DNA from: Brachybacterium sp036311905
GTDB lineage: Bacteria > Actinomycetota > Actinomycetes > Actinomycetales > Dermabacteraceae
Direction: 5' to 3'
Assembly (NCBI RefSeq): GCF_036311905.1
Contig: NZ_JAZDCH010000003.1
Span: forward strand, 1 to 64,000
Length of the DNA stretch: 64,000 nucleotides
The notes under the pieces: generated by a model
Databases searched by the model: none
The model's input: only the letters and a program-made list of their open reading frames with translations
What the model was told of the DNA's origin: nothing
Translations under genes and position numbers: made by a program
Shown here: one piece after another, positions 8,298 through 16,501 of the stretch
Layout: each line of letters opens with the position of its first letter
Numbering within the stretch: position 1 is the first letter of the stretch

Positions 8298-9622
8298 GCG
8301 TTCCCGTTCGCCGGCATCTCGGTGTGCAGCATCGACAGCCACATGCCCTCGAAGTCGGGGAGGGTCTTGCGGGTCGTGGCGATGTCGACCACCTGCACGT
8401 CCGGGACGCGCAGCCCGATGATCGCTCCCGCGGTCGCCATGCGGTGGTCCTCGTAGGACTCGAAGACGTCGCCGCGCAGCGGGCCCGGGGTGATCTCCAG
8501 CCCGTCCTCGAGCTCGACGGTGTGCGCCCCGATCTTGGTCAGCTCGGTGGCGAGAGCCCGCAGCCGGTCGGTCTCGTGACCGCGCAGATGCGCGACCCCG
8601 GTGATCCGGGAGGGCGAGTCGGCGAGGGCCGCGAGGGCCGCGATGGTGGGCACGAGCTCGCCGACGGCCGACATGTCCGCCTCGAGCCCGTGGATCGCCC
8701 CGCTGCCGCGCAGCGTCATCGCCCGGCCCTCGCGGAACACCTCACCGCCCATGCGGGTGAGCAGGTCGCGGTAGGCATCGCCGGGCTGGGTGGTCGAGCG
8801 GGGCCATTCGTCGATCGAGATGGTCCCGCCGGTCACGAGGGCCGCGGCGAGGAAGGGACCCGCATTGGAGAGGTCGGGCTCGACGGTGATGTCCAGGGCG
8901 TGCACGTCGCCGCGGCTGACGGTCCACACCGGGCGTCCCAGCTCGTCGCGGTGCGCCGCGGCCTCGATACCGACTGCCTGGAGGGTCTCCAGGGTCATCT
9001 CGATGTGCGGCAGCGAGGGCAGCGTCTCGCCGGTGTGCACCAGCTCGAGATCCCCCTCGCCCCTCGCCCCGACGAGCAGGGCGTTGGAGACGAACTGGCT
9101 CGAGGCGGAGGCGTCGAGCAGGATCCGACCGCCCGCGAGCCGACCGGTGCCGTGGACGGTGATCGGCAGGTGCCCGGGCACGCCGTGCTCGGTGACCTCG
9201 ACCCCCTGCTGGCGCAGCGCGTCGATCACCGCGTGCATCGGTCGGACCAGCGCCGCCTCGTCCCCGGTGAAGCGCACGTCGCCGTGGTGGAGCGCGGCGA
9301 GCAGCGGCACGAAACGCATCACCGTTCCGGCGAGGCCGGCATGGATCTCGATCGGCTCCGCGGGCTCGACCGTGGCAGGGGGGATCGGCGTGATCCGGAG
9401 CGAGTCGCCGGCCACCTCGAGGGTCGCGCCGAGCCGCTCGAGGGCGTCGCGCATCAGGCGGGTGTCGCGGGAGACCAGCGCTCCGCGCAGCTCGGAGGGA
9501 CCCTCCGCGGCGGCGGCCAGCACCATCCACCGGGCGGTGAGCGACTTCGAGCCCGGAACGCGCACCAGGGCGTCGACGGGCCCGTCGGCGACGGGAGCCC
9601 GCCAGAGCACCTCGGAGGCCAC
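8294..9622 (-). CDS. aroA: 3-phosphoshikimate 1-carboxyvinyltransferase (EPSP synthase)
   Basis: A 442-residue enzyme joining shikimate 3-phosphate and phosphoenolpyruvate in aromatic amino-acid synthesis. Family motifs are PGSKSLTARWMVLAA near the N-terminus, GLAGTVMRF in the PEP/inhibitor-contact loop, SSQFVSNALL, DLSNAGPFLAAAL and YEDHRMATAGAIIGL near the C-terminus. The start is GTG at 9622, two bases after the stop of the DoxX-like gene, and its end overlaps rsgA, so DoxX-like, aroA, rsgA and hisN read as one leftward operon. Confidence 0.95.
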   Translation of the reverse strand: MASEVLWRAPVADGPVDALVRVPGSKSLTARWMVLAAAAEGPSELRGALVSRDTRLMRDALERLGATLEVAGDSLRITPIPPATVEPAEPIEIHAGLAGTVMRFVPLLAALHHGDVRFTGDEAALVRPMHAVIDALRQQGVEVTEHGVPGHLPITVHGTGRLAGGRILLDASASSQFVSNALLVGARGEGDLELVHTGETLPSLPHIEMTLETLQAVGIEAAAHRDELGRPVWTVSRGDVHALDITVEPDLSNAGPFLAAALVTGGTISIDEWPRSTTQPGDAYRDLLTRMGGEVFREGRAMTLRGSGAIHGLEADMSAVGELVPTIAALAALADSPSRITGVAHLRGHETDRLRALATELTKIGAHTVELEDGLEITPGPLRGDVFESYEDHRMATAGAIIGLRVPDVQVVDIATTRKTLPDFEGMWLSMLHTEMPANGNA

Positions 9623-9624
9623 GG

Positions 9625-10191
9625 TCAGCGCTTCTGGTCGGCGAGCTGCTTCTGCGCGGTCTGCACCGCGTCACGAGCCTGCGCCTCCAGCTTGCCGGCC
9701 TTCTTCTCGAGGCCCTTCTGCGTGGCGGCGGCCTTCTTCTGGCTGCGCTCGACGAACTTGTTCACCTGGTAGCCGAGGGACGGACGTCCGTCGTGGTCCA
9801 CGGCGGCGAGGAGCAGGCCGCCGAGCAGACCCGCGTCGGTGAGGATCGACTGGATCTCGGTCACCCGCTCCTCCCCGCGCAGCTGCAGCACGTTGCGGCG
9901 ACCGGCCCAGCCCACCGAGGTGGTCGCGAGCAGCGCGAGGGCGGCGAGGCGCGGGTTGCGGTTGGTCGCGTAGAGCACGCCGGCGCCGGCGGCGACCACT
10001 CCCGAGACGCGGATGATGGTGCGCGCGTCGACGAAGGAGGGCAGGGAGGTCTTGGCGAGGCTCGCGTCCGCCGCGTCGAACGCCGGCGGGTAGACCTCGA
10101 TCTCCCGCTCCGGGCGCAGGGCGGTGCGCACACCCTCGAGGATGAAGGGTGCAGCGAGCAGGGGACGGGCGATGCGGCGGACCAGGGCCAT
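9625..10191 (-). CDS. DoxX-family membrane protein
   Basis: A 188-residue membrane protein with the DoxX-like N-terminus (ARPLLAAPFILEGVRTALRP) and about three to four hydrophobic segments, followed by a charged Lys/Gln-rich cytoplasmic tail (about 140-188) likely to be helical. The DoxX family is loosely linked to redox and thiol stress; the exact role here is unknown. I start it at the ATG at 10191, preceded by GAGGA, since the 40 residues upstream are not membrane-like. It is the first gene of the aroA operon and faces the disulfide-stress sigma gene. Confidence 0.75.
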   Translation of the reverse strand: MALVRRIARPLLAAPFILEGVRTALRPEREIEVYPPAFDAADASLAKTSLPSFVDARTIIRVSGVVAAGAGVLYATNRNPRLAALALLATTSVGWAGRRNVLQLRGEERVTEIQSILTDAGLLGGLLLAAVDHDGRPSLGYQVNKFVERSQKKAAATQKGLEKKAGKLEAQARDAVQTAQKQLADQKR

Positions 10192-10301
10192 GGTGTCCTC
10201 ACGTTCTGGGCGTTCTCGGGCGGAGGCGGCCGCAGGGCCGACGGACGGCGTCGGCGGTCGCCGGGTCCACACTACCGCGCACGCGTGATCCGCAGGACAG
10301 C

Positions 10302-10329
10302 GGGAACACACCCGGGACCCCGGACGTTG
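10302..10329 (+). promoter_or_regulatory. Sigma-R/H-type autoregulatory promoter
   Basis: GGGAAC (10302-10307), an 18-nt spacer and GTTG (10326-10329) match the promoter class recognised by the SigR/SigH disulfide-stress sigma factors (GGAAT, 18-19 nt, GTT). It lies about 45 nt before the long-form sigH start, so the sigma factor probably activates its own gene. Confidence 0.75.
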
Positions 10330-10330
10330 A

Positions 10331-10370
10331 GTGTGAGGACGAGACAGGACGAGACAGGACGAGAGAGGAC
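10331..10370 (+). repeat. Four 10-bp tandem repeats in the sigH leader
   Basis: Four consecutive 10-mers all end in AGGAC (GTGTGAGGAC, GAGACAGGAC twice, GAGAGAGGAC) and run directly into GAGGA and the ATG. Each unit carries a Shine-Dalgarno-like AGGA, so the leader offers the ribosome several stacked binding sites. Confidence 0.8.
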
Positions 10371-10375
10371 GAGGA

Positions 10376-11194
10376 ATGACCGCAGCGGTGCTCCCGCAGC
10401 CCTCCCCGTGTCGCGACGCGCCATCGACCGCCCGCGCAGCAGGCCTGCCTGACGTAGGTTGGGACGCGATGAACGCGACCGACCCCGCTCCCTCCGATCT
10501 ACTCGGACCTCAGGGCACTCCCGACCCTCAGGGACCTCAGGGCTGCCCGCACACCGAGGTGCCCGAGCCCACGGCGGACTCCGAGACCGCGGAGCCCTTC
10601 GACTTCGAGGCCGAGGCGCTCTCCCACGTCGACTCCCTCTACGGCGGCGCGCTGAGGATGACCCGCAATCCTCATGACGCCGAGGACCTCGTCCAGGAGA
10701 CCTTCATGAAGGCCTTCCGCGCCGCGGACCGCTTCACTCCCGGTACCAACATGCGTGCCTGGCTGTACCGGATTATGACCAACAACTACATCTCGACTTA
10801 TCGCAAGCAGCAGCGCCGCCCCAAGGAGGCGTGGACCGACACGGTCGAGGACTGGCAGCTGGCCGAGGTCGAGTCGCACAGCTCGCGGGGCCTGCGCTCG
10901 GCGGAGAACGAGGCGCTGGACCACCTGCCCGACTCCGCCGTGAAGGAGGCGCTCGGCGAGCTGCGGGACGACTACCGGATGGCGGTCTACCTCGCCGATG
11001 TCGAGGGCTTCGCCTACAAGGAGATCGCGGAGATCATGGACACGCCCATCGGCACTGTCATGTCCCGCCTCCACCGCGGCCGCGGCCAGTTGCGCGAGAA
11101 GCTGACGGACTATGCGGTGACCAGCGGTTACCTGCGCCCTGCGCGCGAGAACGAGACAACGACCGGCCGCGCCGATCGGGAGGAGGAACGATGA
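10376..11194 (+). CDS. sigH: Disulfide-stress ECF sigma factor (SigH/SigR)
   Basis: A 272-residue group-IV sigma factor that directs RNA polymerase to thiol-oxidative and heat-stress promoters. Region 2 is visible as MTRNPHDAEDLVQETFMKAFRAADRF..MRAWLYRI, and region 4 as DDYRMAVYLADVEGFAYKEIAEIMDTPIGTVMSRLHRGR (quoted in parts). The ATG at 10376 with GAGGA is reached from the SigR-type promoter. A second in-frame ATG at 10469 (residue 32) gives a shorter protein that starts closer to the conserved part; it has TAGGTT 8 nt before it and could be translated leaderless. In Streptomyces, SigR likewise has a longer, stress-induced, unstable isoform. The stop overlaps rsrA (ATGA). Confidence 0.92.
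   Translation: MTAAVLPQPSPCRDAPSTARAAGLPDVGWDAMNATDPAPSDLLGPQGTPDPQGPQGCPHTEVPEPTADSETAEPFDFEAEALSHVDSLYGGALRMTRNPHDAEDLVQETFMKAFRAADRFTPGTNMRAWLYRIMTNNYISTYRKQQRRPKEAWTDTVEDWQLAEVESHSSRGLRSAENEALDHLPDSAVKEALGELRDDYRMAVYLADVEGFAYKEIAEIMDTPIGTVMSRLHRGRGQLREKLTDYAVTSGYLRPARENETTTGRADREEER
10455..10460 (+). promoter_or_regulatory. Candidate internal -10 box for a leaderless short SigH
   Basis: TAGGTT (a TANNNT box) ends 8 nt before the in-frame ATG at 10469. Transcription would begin at or just before that ATG. No convincing -35 box is visible. Confidence 0.35.
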
Positions 11195-11523
11195 GCGAGG
11201 ACCGCACCGGGGTGACGCCTGACGCCGAGACCGCGCGGGAGGCGCGCTACCGTCTGGCCGAGGCCCTCGACGGCGAGCTGCCGCGCGAGACAGTCGATCG
11301 CATGCTCGACCACGCCGCGGGCTGCGTCGAGTGCCATGACGAGATCGAGCGCCTGCGCCGACTCAAGGAGCTGGTGCGCCGCAGCTGCGTCGACCGCGCC
11401 CCGAGCACCCTGCGGGAGCGGATCGCCGTCCAGTGCCGCACCGTGTCGGTGACCAGCCGCGCGGACGGCACCGCCGCCTCCGTGCGCATCACCACCACGC
11501 GCCGGGAGATCACGGGTCCCTGA
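11191..11523 (+). CDS. rsrA: Zinc-binding anti-sigma factor of the RsrA/RshA family
   Basis: A 110-residue ZAS-family anti-sigma factor expected to bind and silence SigH. The zinc motif HxxxCxxC is present (His41, Cys45, Cys48) followed by the helix that clamps the sigma factor. In RsrA and RshA an additional N-terminal cysteine is both a zinc ligand and the redox trigger; the aligned position here, 12 residues before DGE, is Ala15, and no cysteine occurs before Cys45. Further cysteines are Cys66 and Cys82. The start overlaps the sigH stop (ATGA), so the pair is translationally coupled. Confidence 0.88.
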   Translation: MSEDRTGVTPDAETAREARYRLAEALDGELPRETVDRMLDHAAGCVECHDEIERLRRLKELVRRSCVDRAPSTLRERIAVQCRTVSVTSRADGTAASVRITTTRREITGP

Positions 11524-11541
11524 GCCGAGCTGCCCCGCAAC

Positions 11542-11589
11542 AGAAGACCGGAGGCTCCTCCCCGAATGGGGAGGAGCCTCCGGTCTTCT
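11542..11589. terminator. Bidirectional terminator, 22-bp perfect stem
   Basis: 11542-11563 pairs perfectly with 11568-11589 around a GAAT loop. It sits between rsrA and the convergent bL37 gene and probably serves both. T-tracts are absent apart from a short TCTTCT end. Confidence 0.8.
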
Positions 11590-11609
11590 CGCGCAGGGCG
11601 CGATCACGG

Positions 11610-11684
11610 TCAGGCGTTGGGGCGCTTGCCGTGATTCGCGCCGCTCTTGCGACGGGACTTGCGCTTGCGGCCTCGCTTGCTCAT
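11610..11684 (-). CDS. Ribosomal protein bL37 (24 residues)
   Basis: A 24-residue, strongly basic protein reading MSKRGRKRKSRR, then KSGANHGKRPNA. The C-terminal ANHGKRPNA and N-terminal KRGRK match the tiny actinobacterial large-subunit protein bL37 first seen in mycobacterial ribosome structures, where it lies in rRNA near the peptidyl-transferase region. A good AAGGAG site is placed 6 nt before the ATG. The gene is too short for routine gene calling. Its position next to the sigH/rsrA pair is a known actinobacterial neighbourhood. Confidence 0.88.
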   Translation of the reverse strand: MSKRGRKRKSRRKSGANHGKRPNA

Positions 11685-11783
11685 CACGATCTCCTTCCTC
11701 ACCCGGGTAACCCGACGATTGTGCCACAGTGCCGTCGGAGCACCGAGGGTCCTTCTCTCACCGGCCCCGCGATGGGGCGCACC

Positions 11784-12428
11784 TCACGCGGAGGTGCCCA
11801 GCCAGCTCCCGAAGCCGCCGTGCAGCACGAGCCAGGCCATCAGCCCGTATCCCGTCTGCCCGGGATGGTCGCCGCCGGAGCGCGCGATGTCCGACTCCCA
11901 CTGGTCGTGGCCGGAGAGCCCGCCGACCGTGTCGATGTAGGGCACCCGCCGGCGCGAGCAGACGTCCTCGAAGGCGGCGGACAGCTCGCGGACCCCCGCG
12001 GTGGTGCCCGCATCGCGGCTCGGCGGCGGGCCGACCACGAACACCGGGACGCGCAGCCGCTCGAGGCCGTCGAGGACCTTGGCGAGGTTCAGTCGGGAGC
12101 GGGCCAGGGACAGGCCGGAGGCGACGTCCGCACGGCCGAGGGCCAGGACCACCTTGTGCTCGATGCTGCCGTCGGCCTGTGCCTCGGCGTCGGTGCGCAG
12201 CCGCACCTCCTCGTCCCACCGCTCCGCGAGCGCGGCGGACGTCTCGCCCGGCAGGGCCGCGGTGAAGACGTCCACCCGGTTGTCCGCTCCCTGCTCGCTG
12301 GCCACGGCCCGACCGAGCCAGCCGAGCACGCGGGCGTCCCCGACGCCGGCGAGCAGCTCGTCGCCGAGGGCGATCAGACGGATCCGGGACTCCGCGGACG
12401 GAGCGGACTGCGTGGGCACGGACTGCAC
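11784..12428 (-). CDS. SGNH-hydrolase-like protein with degenerate active site
   Basis: A 214-residue protein with the overall SGNH layout: block I at residues 22-25 reads GDEL, the block III region reads LALGRADV at about 96-103, and the C-terminal block reads GGDHPGQTGYG (Asp187, His188). Compared with active enzymes, the nucleophile Ser of GDS is Glu24 and the oxyanion Asn of GxND is Ala100, so ordinary esterase chemistry looks unlikely. There is no signal peptide. The GTG start at 12428 has GGAGG 8 nt upstream. Related actinobacterial proteins may share the GDEL form; function unknown. Confidence 0.7.
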   Translation of the reverse strand: MQSVPTQSAPSAESRIRLIALGDELLAGVGDARVLGWLGRAVASEQGADNRVDVFTAALPGETSAALAERWDEEVRLRTDAEAQADGSIEHKVVLALGRADVASGLSLARSRLNLAKVLDGLERLRVPVFVVGPPPSRDAGTTAGVRELSAAFEDVCSRRRVPYIDTVGGLSGHDQWESDIARSGGDHPGQTGYGLMAWLVLHGGFGSWLGTSA

Positions 12429-12510
12429 CGAGACCTCCAGGGGTGGGGATGGGGACGACCACTGTAACGGCGGGCTGCGGCGAGGGGCGAACCCTTGCCG
12501 CAGTCCGCCG

Positions 12511-15500
12511 TCAGCTCAGGACTCGAAGGCCCGCACGAGCAGTTCCTCCTGCTCGCGCTTGTGGGTCGAGGTGGAGCCGGTGGCCCGGCGAGGCCGAGGC
12601 GGGACGGGCGACGACCTTCAGCGTGCGACCGACGGAGACCGCGAAGTTCATGGCCATGAACCCCCAGGCGCCCTGGTTCTCCGGCTCGTCCTGGACCCAC
12701 ACCAGCTGCGCGTCGGGGTAGGCGGAGAGGATCGAGGCGAGCTGCTCGGCGGGCAGCGGGTACAGCTGCTCGACCCGCACGATGGCGGTGTCCTCGGCGC
12801 CGATCTGCTCGCGGCGCGCGACCAGGTCCCAGTAGAGCTTGCCCGAGACCAGCAGCACACGGCGCACCGCGGCGGGATCCGCGGTGGTGTCCGGCAGGAC
12901 CGGCTCGAAGGTACCGGTGGTGAAGTCCTCGATCGGGCTGACCGCGGCCTTCAGGCGCAGCATCGACTTCGGGGTGAAGACGATCAGCGGCTTCTTCGGC
13001 TCGGTGAGCGCCTGCTTGCGCAGCAGGTGGAAGTAGCTCGCCGGGGTCGAGGGACGGGCCACGCGCATGTTGTCCTCGGCGCACAGCTGCAGGAAGCGCT
13101 CGATGCGGGCGGAGGAGTGGTCCGGGCCCTGGCCCTCGTAGCCGTGGGGGAGCAGCAGCACCACGGAGGAGTTCTGGCCCCACTTCTGCTCGGAGGAGGA
13201 GAGGAACTCGTCGATGATGGTCTGCGCGCCGTTGACGAAGTCGCCGAACTGCGCCTCCCACAGGACGAGCGACTCGGGGTTCTCGACCGAGTAGCCGTAC
13301 TCGAAGCCGAGCGCTGCGAACTCCGAGAGGGAGGAGTCGTAGACGTTGAAGCGCGCCTGATCCTCGGACAGGTAGGACAGCGGGGTCCAGGTGTCGCCGT
13401 TCTCGTGGTCGATGAGCACGCTGTGACGCTGCACGAAGGTGCCGCGGCGCGAGTCCTGGCCGGCCAGGCGCACGCGGGTGCCCTGCATCAGCAGGGAGCC
13501 GAACGCCAGCAGCTCGCCGAACGCCCAGTCAACGCCGCCCTCGACGGCCATCTGCTCGCGGCGCGAGAGCACCGTGGCGAGCTTGGGGTGGACCGTGAAG
13601 CCCTCGGGGACCTCGCCGTGCGCCCGTCCGATGCGCTGCAGGACGGAGGCGTCCACCGCGGTCTCGACCGGCTCCGCCGGGCCCGAGGACCGCTGGGCGG
13701 CCGGCAGCTCCAGGCCCTGCACGCTCTCGGACGGATCCGCGTCGGAGCTCGAGCGGTTCGCGGCGAAGGCCTCGTCGAGGTGCTGCTGGAAGTTGCGCAC
13801 CAGGCCCTCGGTCTCCTCCTCGGTGAGATCGCCGCGCTCGATCAGGGCCTCCATGTACAGCTTGCGCGTGGAGGGCTTCTCCTGGATCAGGCGGTACATC
13901 TCCGGCTGGGTCATCGAGGGGTCGTCGCCCTCGTTATGACCGCGGCGGCGGTAGCAGACCATGTCGATGACCACGTCGCGGTGGAACTTCTGGCGGTACC
14001 GGAAGGCGATCTCGGCGACGCGCACGCAGGCCTCGGGGTCATCGCCGTTGACGTGGAAGATCGGCAGCTGTGTCGACTTCGCGACGTCCGTCGAGTAGTA
14101 CGAGGAGCGGGACGAGTCGGGCAGGGTGGTGAACCCGATCTGGTTGTTGATGATCACGTGGATCGTGCCGCCGGTGCGGTAGCCGCGCAGCTCCGAGAGG
14201 TTCAGCGTCTCGGTGACCACGCCCTGGCCCGCGAAGGCCGCATCGCCGTGGACCAGCACGGGCAGCACCGGGAACTCCTCCGGCCGTTCGAGGCGGTCCT
14301 GCTTGGCGCGCACGATGCCCTCGAGCACGGGGTTGACGGCCTCGAGGTGCGAGGGGTTCGCGGCGAGGTAGACCTTGGTGGTCTCGCCGTCGTGCGAGGT
14401 GTAGGTCCCCTCCGTGCCCAGGTGGTACTTGACGTCGCCCGAGCCCAGGGTCTGGCCGAAGTTGCCCTCGAACTCCTGGAAGATCTGGCCGTAGCTCTTC
14501 CCGGCGAGGTTCGAGAGCACGTTGAGGCGGCCGCGGTGCGACATGCCGATGCACACCTCGTCGATGCCCTCGTGTGCGGCGCCGTGGAGGACCGCGTCGA
14601 GCATAGGGATGACCGACTCGCCGCCTTCGAGGGAGAAGCGCTTCTGGCCCACGAACTTGGTCTGCAGGAAGGTCTCGAACGCCTCCGCGGCGTTGAGGCG
14701 GTCCATGATGTGCGTGTGCTCGGCCTTGTCGAAGGCGCGCCGCGGGGTCTCCATCTCGCGCTGCAGCCAGGCCCGCTCCTCCGTATCGGAGATGTGCATG
14801 TACTCCACGCCGATGGACCGGCAGTAGGCGTCGCGCAGCACGCCGAGGATGTCGCGGAGGGTCATCTCCTCCTTGCCGCCGAGGCCGCGGGTGGGCCAGG
14901 TGCGGTCGAGGTCCCAGAGGGTGAGCCCGTAGGTCTCGACCTCGAGATCGGGATGGCTGCGGACTTTGTAGCGCAGCGGGTCGGTGTCGGCCATGAGGTG
15001 GCCGCGCACGCGGAAGGAGTGGATGAGGTCCATGACGCGGGCGAGGCGCTCGGACTTCGAGTCCTTGAAGGGGTTGTCCGGCACCCAGCGGATGGGCTGG
15101 TAGGGCAGCCGCAGCGAGGCGAAGACGCGGTCGTAGAAGCCGTCCTTGCCCAGCAGCTTGTCGCTCATCCGCTTGAGGAACTCGCCCGAGGCGGCGCCCT
15201 GGATGATGCGGTGGTCGTAGGTCGAGGTCAGGGTCATGACCTTGGAGACCGCGAGCTCGGCGAGGGTCGCGGGGCTCGCGCCCTGGAACTGCGCGGGGTA
15301 GTCCATCGCGCCGACGCCGACGATGACGCCCTGGCCCTGCATGAGGCGCGGGATCGAGTGGACGGTGCCGATGCCGCCGGGGTTGGTCAGCGAGACCGTC
15401 GTCCCGGTGAAGTCCTCCATGGTCAGCTTGCCGGCGCGGGCCTTGCGCACGACCTCCTCGTACGCCTTCCAGAACCCCTGGAAGTCGAAGCGCTGGGCGG

Positions 15501-16371
15501 CCTTGATGTTGGGGACCACGAGCCCGCGGGAGCCGTCCGGCCGGGGCATGTCGATGGCCAGGCCGAAGTTGACGTCCTCGCGCTGGAGGAGGAGCGGCTT
15601 GCCCTTCTCGTCGACCGAGAAGCCGTTGTTCATGTCGGTGATCTCGGTGATCGACTCGATCATCGCCCAGCCGATGAGGTGGGTGAAGGACACCTTCCCG
15701 GCGCGATTGCGCTTGAGGTGGTTGTTGATGACGATCCGGTTGTCGAAGAGCAGCTTGACCGGCACGTCGCGCACGGAGGTCGCGGTCGGCACGGCGAGCG
15801 ACTCGTCCATGTTCCGCACCACGGCGGCCGCGGGGCCGCGCAGCTTCACGGCAGTGGGCTCGCGCACCTCGACGGCCGGGATCTGCGCGGTGGTCGTGGG
15901 GACCTTCGCGGGGCGGTCCGAGGTGGTCGAGACGGCCGGGGTCGCGGGGGAAGCGTTCACGGGGGCGGGGTCCTTCGCGGTGGGGGTGGTGGCCGGCGCG
16001 GGCGTCGCCGGGGCCGGATCGGCGGGAGTCGCGTCGGCGGGAGGTGAGTCAGCGGGCTGCGGGTCGGCCGGTGCCGTCCCGGCAGGGGCCGCGGCGTCGT
16101 GATCCTCCGGGACGGAGGTCGCAGCGGCGGACGCCGCGGTGGTGGGGGCCGCGCCGTCGGCGCCGGTCCCGGTCGGCTCCTGCGACGCTGCAGGGGCCGA
16201 TGCCGTGGGGGAGGAGCTCACGGGAGACGACGGACCCGTGGCGGCGAAGTGCTCCGCCCAACTGGGGTCCACGCTCGAGGGATCCTCCGCCCATTGCTCG
16301 CGCAGTGCATCCACGAGCCATTGATTGGGGCCGAACTCCGGGGTTCCGGAGCCGTGTGTCTGCTGTGACAC
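12511..16371 (-). CDS. kgd: Multifunctional 2-oxoglutarate decarboxylase/dehydrogenase E1-E2 (Kgd), 3' frameshift
   Basis: A 1286-residue actinobacterial Kgd/OdhA protein: thiamine-diphosphate E1 fused to an E2 acyltransferase core, acting on 2-oxoglutarate in the TCA cycle. Order: N-terminal assembly segment (PNQWLVDALREQW), Ala/Pro linker (about 50-150), E2 core ending DHRIIQGAASGEFL (about 175-400), then E1 with GMSHRGRLNVLSNLAGK and HGDAAFAGQG. The start is GTG at 16371; a possible -10 TAGGCT lies at 16422-16417. The C-terminus is odd: after RPASASP the frame gives GHRLHLDPQARAGG..., whereas one frame over the DNA encodes the family ending ATGSTSTHKREQEELL...FES with stop 12516-12518. One extra C at 12584-12586 (+ strand) explains this. 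Sequencing error or recent mutation. Confidence 0.88.
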   Translation of the reverse strand: MSQQTHGSGTPEFGPNQWLVDALREQWAEDPSSVDPSWAEHFAATGPSSPVSSSPTASAPAASQEPTGTGADGAAPTTAASAAATSVPEDHDAAAPAGTAPADPQPADSPPADATPADPAPATPAPATTPTAKDPAPVNASPATPAVSTTSDRPAKVPTTTAQIPAVEVREPTAVKLRGPAAAVVRNMDESLAVPTATSVRDVPVKLLFDNRIVINNHLKRNRAGKVSFTHLIGWAMIESITEITDMNNGFSVDEKGKPLLLQREDVNFGLAIDMPRPDGSRGLVVPNIKAAQRFDFQGFWKAYEEVVRKARAGKLTMEDFTGTTVSLTNPGGIGTVHSIPRLMQGQGVIVGVGAMDYPAQFQGASPATLAELAVSKVMTLTSTYDHRIIQGAASGEFLKRMSDKLLGKDGFYDRVFASLRLPYQPIRWVPDNPFKDSKSERLARVMDLIHSFRVRGHLMADTDPLRYKVRSHPDLEVETYGLTLWDLDRTWPTRGLGGKEEMTLRDILGVLRDAYCRSIGVEYMHISDTEERAWLQREMETPRRAFDKAEHTHIMDRLNAAEAFETFLQTKFVGQKRFSLEGGESVIPMLDAVLHGAAHEGIDEVCIGMSHRGRLNVLSNLAGKSYGQIFQEFEGNFGQTLGSGDVKYHLGTEGTYTSHDGETTKVYLAANPSHLEAVNPVLEGIVRAKQDRLERPEEFPVLPVLVHGDAAFAGQGVVTETLNLSELRGYRTGGTIHVIINNQIGFTTLPDSSRSSYYSTDVAKSTQLPIFHVNGDDPEACVRVAEIAFRYRQKFHRDVVIDMVCYRRRGHNEGDDPSMTQPEMYRLIQEKPSTRKLYMEALIERGDLTEEETEGLVRNFQQHLDEAFAANRSSSDADPSESVQGLELPAAQRSSGPAEPVETAVDASVLQRIGRAHGEVPEGFTVHPKLATVLSRREQMAVEGGVDWAFGELLAFGSLLMQGTRVRLAGQDSRRGTFVQRHSVLIDHENGDTWTPLSYLSEDQARFNVYDSSLSEFAALGFEYGYSVENPESLVLWEAQFGDFVNGAQTIIDEFLSSSEQKWGQNSSVVLLLPHGYEGQGPDHSSARIERFLQLCAEDNMRVARPSTPASYFHLLRKQALTEPKKPLIVFTPKSMLRLKAAVSPIEDFTTGTFEPVLPDTTADPAAVRRVLLVSGKLYWDLVARREQIGAEDTAIVRVEQLYPLPAEQLASILSAYPDAQLVWVQDEPENQGAWGFMAMNFAVSVGRTLKVVARPASASPGHRLHLDPQARAGGTARAGLRVLS

Positions 16372-16501
16372 TCTGAGATCGCCAGCCTTCTCGAATCGAG
16401 CGGTACGGATGCGTCCAGCCTAACGGAGCGGGCGCGACCAGGTGGTGCGCACGGAGGGCCTACCGACGGCCTGCGGGGTGGGGGTCGTCACGTGGGCGCG
16501 A

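Noticed and set aside
12001..16047. A 1348-codon open frame on the + strand opposite kgd
   Set aside because: It is an antisense shadow created by GC-rich third positions. Its product is biased low complexity, while kgd on the other strand has clear family motifs.
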